Of a stretch of DNA of 39,869 nucleotides, positions 29,058 to 38,000 are shown one piece after another; the stretch's first letter is position 1; every line of letters starts with the position of its first letter. The notes below the pieces were generated by a model, which worked only from the letters and a program-made list of their open reading frames with translations, did not search any database and was not told the origin of the DNA. Both the position numbers and the translations under genes were made by a program. This stretch comes from an uncultured Clostridia bacterium (lineage in GTDB: Bacteria; Bacillota; Clostridia; Christensenellales; Aristaeellaceae): positions 1 to 39,869 of the forward strand of contig CAMOVR010000014.1 in NCBI GenBank assembly GCA_946627565.1, read 5' to 3'.

Positions 29058-29086
29058 CGCTGTGTCCTGAGAGGAAGCATGATCAT

Positions 29087-32000
29087 ATGACGAAGTACAG
29101 GATCGTATCGCTGCTGTTGGCTTTTGTGTTGGTTTTCCAGACTTTACCCCTTGAATTATCCGGGGCGGAGGGATGGAATGAAGTCGTTTCCGTAGAATAC
29201 AAGGCAGACACCCGCCATCTGGTTGTTTTTCTTGCGGACAATATGGAAATGGCCCGTTTGTATGCGTTGGACGGGAGTTGTCTGAACAGTCTTCCTGAAG
29301 CCCCTGAGAAAGATGGGGCGACCTTTGAAGGCTGGTTTGCAGATGGCAGGGAATTTACGGAAGATACGGTGATTCATGCAGATATACAGGTCACTGCCGT
29401 CTATTCCAATTCCGGAATACTTCTTTCGGAACAGATGGAAGAAGCAGAAATACCCTATGTTTCCGCTGCCATGGAGTCGGATCTGGATGCCGATGTCATC
29501 TCTGAATATGTAGAGCCGGTTATGACAGCCATTTCCGGGGATCCCATTGCCGTGCTTTCTGGTGAAAATGTGGAAATAGGGATCCTGGATGGCAGTGTGC
29601 CGGGCATGACGGAAGTTAACTTTGAAAAGTACGATGAAGAAAAGACAGAATACCTGGTTTCCTCATATGCCCTTGCGCAGGAGCAGGAAGGGCTTTTGGT
29701 CTCCGGGTATTCTGCCTTTTCCGTATCCATGCAAGACAGGACCTGTCCGGAAGACGGTCTTTATAACGTGAAGGTAAATCTTGACGTGGATCCTGAAAGC
29801 ATCCTTCCGGAGCGGACTGTGAAGCAGGATACGCAGTATGAGGTCTTCCGTCTGCTGGAGAGCGGGACAGAACGGATTGACGCATCCATGCAGGACGGGA
29901 TGCTTGTCTTTACCACGGAGCAACTCGGGACCTTTATCCTGCGCTATACCGTGGAATATGTCTATGAGAAGGCAGAGGTTACCCTGGATCTGTCCGGATA
30001 CGCAGAACTGGGATACAGCGTTCCCGGAATTGAATACGATTTTGATCTGGGCAGGGCGGCTATTTACCCGGTCTCCTTCCTGGAAAACGCGAGTTCAGAC
30101 GAAGAAGATAACCCGGTATATACCCTTACTCTGCCGGAAGGTATGGCCTGGAGTATGTTTGATGCTGCCTTCCTGGAGGAAGCGTCTGTTCTGACAGAGG
30201 GAAACGGTATCCTGTACGAGGACGGACAGATCCTGCTTACAGAGAGCATGGAAGAAGCATCTGTTCTTTTTGAAAAGGATATTGACAGCATTGTGTTTAC
30301 GATCTCGGGTTTTACAAAACCAGAGAGACCTGTTCTTCCGGAAACCAGAGATTTCAGCTTCAGGATGCTTTCTGATTCAGTTGAAATAAAGGATATCCTG
30401 ACAGAAAACGGGATCATTTCGCCTACTTTCAGGATAACCGGTCTGTCTGACAGCAATCTTGTTTCCGTGGAAGGTGAAACCCTGGTGGCGCACAACTTCT
30501 TTGGGGAAGTGGTGCTGTCCCTGGCACTTTCTGATGGAACGCTTATTCAGATCCGACTGAACCATCCGGGTCCTGTGCCGGCAGGGGAGAAAGTCATTTC
30601 TGAAGCAGGCTCCTTTACTGCAAAGACACAGGTTCCTGCAGGTACTGCCCTTTCCGTAAAGGCAGCTGAACCGTCTGAAGAAGAAATAGCCATGGTGGAG
30701 CAGGCTGTGTTGGAAACCCTGGGAGAAGCTGCCCAGCCCGTCCTCTGGTTTGACATTTCCCTTATAGGACCTGATGGGGAACCGATCCAGACAGGTGCAG
30801 AACTTGTGTTGAACACAGATGTGGAGCTTCCCCAGGCACCAGCAGGCAGGAATGCCAGGGTCAAAGAGATTTGTGTGTACCATCTGAAGGATGGAGAACT
30901 GGAAGTTATTGACGATGCAGAATGTGCCGTTGCGGATGGGAAAATCTGCTCCATAAGCTTCTCTACAGAGGGATTCTCCACGTTTGCTGTTTCCTATACC
31001 GTGGATTTCCACTGGGAAGTGGATGGGCGGATGTACGAGTTTTCACTCCCCGGAGGCGGATTTATCAGCTTTTCTGAGCTTATGGAGGTGCTTGGGGTCG
31101 CAAAAACGGATGAAAATGAGGAAAATGAGGCCAAAAATGACGATGTCCAATTGCCCGGGGAAGTACCGGGTATAGATAATCAAGATGAAAATGGGGAAAA
31201 AGGTACCTCGGTGGGTGCCGAAAACGCCGAAAATCAGGGCAATTCCGATGTCTACCTGGCAGGGGAAGAGACAGGTATAGAGAATCAGGATGCAACGGCG
31301 CTCACACTGGATGGTGTGGTGGTGTCTGAGGATACCTGGGAGTTTGTGAGGGATGTTGAGAGCGTGGTGTTCTCAAGCCCGGATCTGGTCTGGGTCGGGA
31401 AGGTTGATGAAGAGAGTAAGGTAGGAGGAATTAAAGAGAGCATAGGGTTGGAGGCTCAGTATAGTGCTGAACTGACAGAGGAGCAGATCGATAGAATTAA
31501 TGGAACTGTGGTCGAGTCCGGAGACTGGGCTTTGATTAGTGTGCAGCCGTTTGAGAGTACGGAGAGTTTGACCGTGACCATGAAGACCGGAGAGGTCTTT
31601 GAGATTCGTGTGACGGATGCTCAGCTGAAGAAGACAGTGATTTCAGCATCTGGCGAGACTTATGAGATTATTGTAACATATGATGACAGTGCGGAGATTC
31701 CGGAAGGCGCAGATCTGACGGTGACTGAATATGCTGAAGACAGCAAAGAATACAAAGAAGCATGTGAGGCGGTTGTCTCTCAAAAGGAACAGGAAGACGA
31801 TTCCTTTGACGAGAATACGTTCGGCATGTCTGCCTTTGATATTTCAATTATTGATTCCGAAGAGAAGATAGTTGAACCGAAGGCTCCTGTAAGTGTTACT
31901 ATAACTATTAAGGTTTTGCCGGAGGAAGTAGTTGCAGGAAATTTACAAGAATCATTGGAAATCCAACATCTGGATACCAGTGAAGAAGATCTCGTTGTAG

Positions 32001-35000
32001 ATACAGTGGCATCTGTGTTTGAAGGCAACATGGAAGCTGACGAAGATACTGCACGAGCTGAGTTCGTTTTGAATAGTTTCTCCACATTTACGGTAAGCTG
32101 GAATAGCGCGGGGACAAATAATAGCACAACTGTATTAGGATGGCGTTATCGGGAAAACTGGGGGGATCCTTATACTAATCGAGCATTTTTCACAGCCCGT
32201 TATGTTGATGAAAACGGAAATGGAATAACAAGACCAAATGAAGTGGGATATACCATTAATAATGATAATTTCTATGATGGAGCAGAGTATACAGTCGATA
32301 TTAGTAGCACGTTAGGAAAAAATATCAATAATTACACCTATAAATCTGCATATATTACGGATTCAGATGGAGTAAAGCATACCGTGACCTCTGTTAAAGC
32401 AGAACGTCATGGAGATACTTCGACCATTACATATTATAATGATTCCGAAATAGTTAAGTCTGCAAATTATACAGGGACAGACAGACATAATTTTGATGCA
32501 GATGGGTTGGATTTGACCATCGAATACGAGAGCAATAATCACATAACTGTCCACTATGGATATATGGAAGACGGAGTATTCCATGAGTTTGACGAGCAAC
32601 CCTATCCTACTGACACATCGACAGGATATGGCTGGGCATATCTTATCTACGATTTTAATGGCACAGACGGAAGCGGAAGAGATTTTACTTACGACTATTC
32701 TGGAACTTACTATAATACCGGGGAGGCGACAGATCCAACAGACGGAACCGAGGCAGAGCCTCTTTTAAGGTACTACAACGGTAGTTGGCGTTACTATGCC
32801 AGCAGTAACGGGCGTACAGGAAATGCTCTCCGGAACAACGGAAATTGGACAAGTGTTTCTAATGACAGCCATGTTTACGTGGTTTACGAGAGACCTTCAA
32901 TTCCGGAAGGAGGGACGTCTAAAATTGACGAGGTTGCCTCTACGCCCGATATTCCTGCGATTTTAAAGCAGTCTGATGAAAATGGTGATGGAACGAATAC
33001 CTTGTCGCTCAGTGTGACAGGCTCTCAGAAGGATATTGTTGCCGAAAAACTTGCAGACGTTATCGTGGTTCTTGACCTTTCGTCGTCCATGCAGAAGGGT
33101 ATTAGCAACAACAGCAGTGACAGTGGCTATCTCACCAACCCTAACTCTCGCTATAATCAGGCGAAGAGTGCACTCATCAGCTTTGCTGATATACTATATA
33201 AGAAGAACGAAGACAGCGGGAAAGATCTGATCCGAATGGGACTGATCACATTCTCAGGGAACGCTCATGTGCGGCAGGAACTGACAGCAGATGAGGATAC
33301 CTTTGATGCTGCGGTCAATGCGATCACAAGATATGAGGGAAAGGGAACAAACTGGGAACACGGACTGAAGCTGGCCAATGAGATGGCTACTGATTCAGAC
33401 CGCATGACCTTCGTTGTCTTTATTACTGACGGTGAGCCTACTTCATCTCAGACACGTTATGGATTAACTAACAGCAGGCTGCAGAATGTTATTTTTAATC
33501 CTGGAACAACTGGAGGAGGTGTTCCTCAGCAGTATACACAAAACAGTGCACATGTTATTTCATATGATCCTATGCATTTCTATCTGGAAACAGGATCGTT
33601 TGGAACAACAAACACTGGGCAGCCTGGTATATTTACAGATAATGGAGTCACGCTGAGCGGCGACTACATGTATAACCATGCGGCATATGATGATGTGCAA
33701 TCGATTACGGAGCACAATAAGAATTTTTATACGATTGCTATTTCCAGTGAAGTTGGTACCGATGCTTTGAGCGCATTGCTTGATGCGGCGGGGGTTCCAT
33801 CAGATCATGGTATTCCTGCAAGCACTCCCAAGCAGTTGACTGATGCGTTTGATGAGATTCTTGACGACATCAAACTGGAAGGAACCCGTGGATGGAGCGA
33901 TGTCAGAATGTCCGATGGTATCACCGATCTGACCAACACTATTGACAAGGTAAACCAGGTCGAGCACCGGCTCTACGATGTGGATGGGAATTTCGTTTAT
34001 TATAAGTCAACAAAGCCGGATGGATGGAGTACTTGGTCAGCGGATCAGAAGTCGGCCTATTTGGCAGGCGTTGAATACGCTGAGCGTGATGATACCCCGG
34101 ACGGATACGACGACTGGACCAATGAACAGAAATCAGCCTATGCTTTGGGAAAGGCAGTTCAGTTTACAGAATGGACTTCGCGTGAGGAAGATGGCTGTGC
34201 AGAAGCAGTATATAATACTGTAACCGGTGCCGTTGAATGGAACATGGGCAGCGCGTTCATGCTTGAAGATGGTGTTACCTACAAAGTATCTTTCATTTGC
34301 TGGCCAAGCCAGGAAGCTTACGATATTATAGCCAAACTTAATAACGGAACCATTACCTTTGGGGATACAGATGTTTATAGTCAGGATATCTGGGATCAAT
34401 TCGAGGGTAATGCTACGGATGGCTATACCCTCAAAACCAATGCAGATGGTGCAAATACAACTTACAAAACAGCCACGAAGATAGATACTGTAACAACATC
34501 AGGAGATCCGCAGACGCTGTTATTTGGTGAGGTTCCGAATCTCAATCTGTCCGAACAGAAGATTTACATCCATAAGGATTGGAAGAACTCACTGGATAAT
34601 GAGTCTGAGGATAGCGTTAACCTGGGCGTAATAGCTGACGGGGATGAGGACGATCTTTATAAAACAATCACGGTCGGTGCTAATGATGATCCCGACTTGG
34701 ATTGGCGGGGAGACGCGTTCGTTTCCACAGGGCTTCTAAAGGTTGAGTCTGGCGAGATGACACTCTACGAATCTGGCCATGACTTTACTATCACAGAGAA
34801 TGTGGAAGGTGGACCTAACTATAACTGGGATCTTACAACAGATACTTACCGTCCTATGGTCATCACAGATCCGAGTAAAGGATATGAAACAACAACGGTA
34901 ATTCTGAAGAAAGTGGCGAGTACGGACGAGTATGATTATCAGATCGGTGATGCGTATTATGCTATTGTCACGGATTCAAACAATGCTTTGAATGCGGTCA

Positions 35001-38000
35001 ACCACAGACGAAGCCACGTGGAAATTGTGAAGAACGTTGAAGGGGATGATGCTCCGGAGAATAGTCGTTTTACATTCACTATTGAAGTAACTGACAGTAA
35101 AGCCGATTCAGGTGACATTAATAATACGGATTCTGATGCATGGGTGTGGTTCTCAATTTATGATAGTGACGGGCAATTAGTGACTACGGTAAGTCTTGAC
35201 GACATTAATTTCGTCACTGCAAATAACCTTAGGTATGAGCTGATCAATGGTGACGATAAATCAGTTGTCGACGAAGTAGATGAGACAAATATCGCTTACT
35301 ATTCGGGATATTGTTGCGTGCCTTCAGGGACAACAATTACAGCCAAACTTCCAAGTGGTTACAAATTGGATGTCATCAATTTGCCTGTTGATTCTGTGTG
35401 CATAATTACAGAACCTGAGGACGAAATACCTGCAGGATACAGCATTGAGGGTATTGTAGAAACAAGAACGTATCATGATGAGGAGGATGAAGAGCAGGAA
35501 GAGCCAATACAAACGACTAATACCAACACGATCACTGTTACGATTGGATATAATGAATCAACCTATAAAGTAGATGTTAATAATCAATGGGATACAGTTG
35601 ATGTTCCCGTGGATAAGACCTGGCCTGATATTGACGATGATGATAGCTATACCTGGACAGCTACATTTGTACTGGAAGAAATCGAGGTACATGAGAGCGG
35701 CCCGGATAGCTCTGAGGCGAATACTACAGCTTTCCATGCGGTTGATGGGGTAATACCAATCACTATTTCCAAGGGTGATAGTGGAGATGATATACCCTTT
35801 AAGAACCTGCCGAAATATCGGTATTATGATGTAGAAGGAGAGCAAAGTATCTACAGAATCATATATTCCGTAGATGAGACAGCTTACGAGTTGAAGCAGA
35901 ATGGTACCACAGTCAGTAAGTGGGATAAAACCCATGGGTTGACGGAGGGTACAGAGATATATGTACCGGAGTGGCCCCACGATGCCGGCGATACGGATGA
36001 TGAGATGCATTTGTCTGAGGATGATGAACTGTTCTACCATGTAATTGTCCAGAACCATAAAAAGGATGAAAAAATCATTGAGACTTTAACAGGTCTGGAG
36101 CTTCACAAACAGTGGGAAGATGGTGCATTTGACGATGTTCAAGAGGAGGATGCATTTGCAACATTCCAGTTAAAGCGTTATGTTACAAGAGAGCATTTGG
36201 ATTATACAAGTGATTATGATGGCTCCGATGCTACGGTGACGTTGATTGGTCAGGATGGTAATACGGATACTCTTACAGTGAAGAAGGGTGCCAGAGTTAA
36301 TGTGGTGGCCACCTTTAGTGGAGTCGGTACAGTACAGTACAAAAACACTACGACTAATGAAACTTTCACGATGTCTCGTTCGTGGTCTGGTGATGATGCT
36401 AATAAAGTAAGTGTGGCCATTCCGATTGCGGGTGATACAACTATTGAACATGATAATCAAACCGGGCATCAATCTGGAATCGTCGATGAAGACCATCTTG
36501 TGCTTGACACAGGTGCAGGGTCTGAAACAAGTGAAGATACCGATTTTACGAACGAAAGACATTATTATACCCTCGACTTGGACGGAGAATGGACTCAGAG
36601 CATAGACCATTTGCCGTTGTACTCGGAAGGCTCGATTAACGAAACTGCGAATGGTTACAGCCAGACAGTTTATCATTACAGCTACTATTTTTCAGAGATA
36701 GATTTCCATCCGTCAGGCTTCTATTCAGAATTCACCGATGGACATGGAAATCCTGTTGGAGATGCTGCGCATCGGATTACAGAGGATGACACAACTGTAT
36801 TAGCCCTGAATAAAAAGATCCCGCCCTTCTATGTCAAGAAAGAGTGGCATGATATTGAGGATCCGGATAATTACCCGGAAGTGCGCTTTACTTTGTATCA
36901 GGGTCTCAGGAATGGAGATGATGTATCAGAAGGAAGTATATTCGTTGGATCCAATGGCGAGAGCTATGTGGATATACCTTTGAATTCGGATAATAATTGG
37001 ACATGGAAGTGTCCTGGTTTCTTGCCGACAAAAAATGCAAGCGGTCAGGATGTAGGCTATTATGCTGTTGAGAACACTGGTAATGATAATAATCATCGAC
37101 AGGTTCTTCTATACAACAACAGCGAACTTAATGAGGATGGATCCATAAAAGTTGCTGGGGAAGAGATAACCACAAGCCAGCAGACAAAAGACGAAGTATG
37201 GCTCTGGAATTATTACAATGACAAGAACAGTAATACGGCTTACCGGAACGACCAGCAGATGCCAAGAGGATGGGATGGTGGTATCGGAGGCAATACCGGT
37301 ACACTGACCATTGTCAACCGTTCACCCAAGTATATGCAGATGGACATCAAGAAAAAGATCATGGAGTATCAAGATGATGGAAGTCTTGCGACAACTACTG
37401 GATGGCCAAGCAGAACAAGAGATATTGTACTTAAGATCCAGCTGATGCGCCGCATTTACCTGGCTGATGCGCCGGTGGATGCTGAACCGTTGGTAAAATG
37501 GACAAATTATGGGGTGCCATTCTATGTGGGCTATGATTCTGAGGGCCATGATGTTGCCCTGAATGATAATGATTTTGATGTCGGTGTTGGTTTGAGTTCG
37601 TGGCATTGGACGATTCTGGATCAGAACCAGGAGAACGGTTTACCTGCGTATGGCTATTACACAAAGCCTGATGGGACGGTTGTCAAAGTCCATTACCGCT
37701 ATATCCCGTTTGAGATCGGCGCATACAGCAATACGAATGAAGACCCGATTGATCCGCAGTTTGACTGGTTTATTGGCTTACAGCCAAATGCCTGGGACGG
37801 TGCACATGGTCAGGTGCCGACATTTGCTCCACTTGTGGGTCAGGATCAGGATCGTCTGATGAATGTGCAGGCATCCGACCTTGAAGTTGATAAGGATTGG
37901 ACGGAAACCCCGGACAATGTGGAGGAAGTGTATGTAAAGATTTACCGTCAGGCCAGTGGAGGAGCAGTTGAAGACTTCACCAACGACATAGCCACAAGAA

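Noticed and set aside
28814-29086. 90-aa minus-strand ORF in the adhesin leader
   Set aside because: No convincing RBS or family; sequence contains the inverted repeat and looks non-coding.
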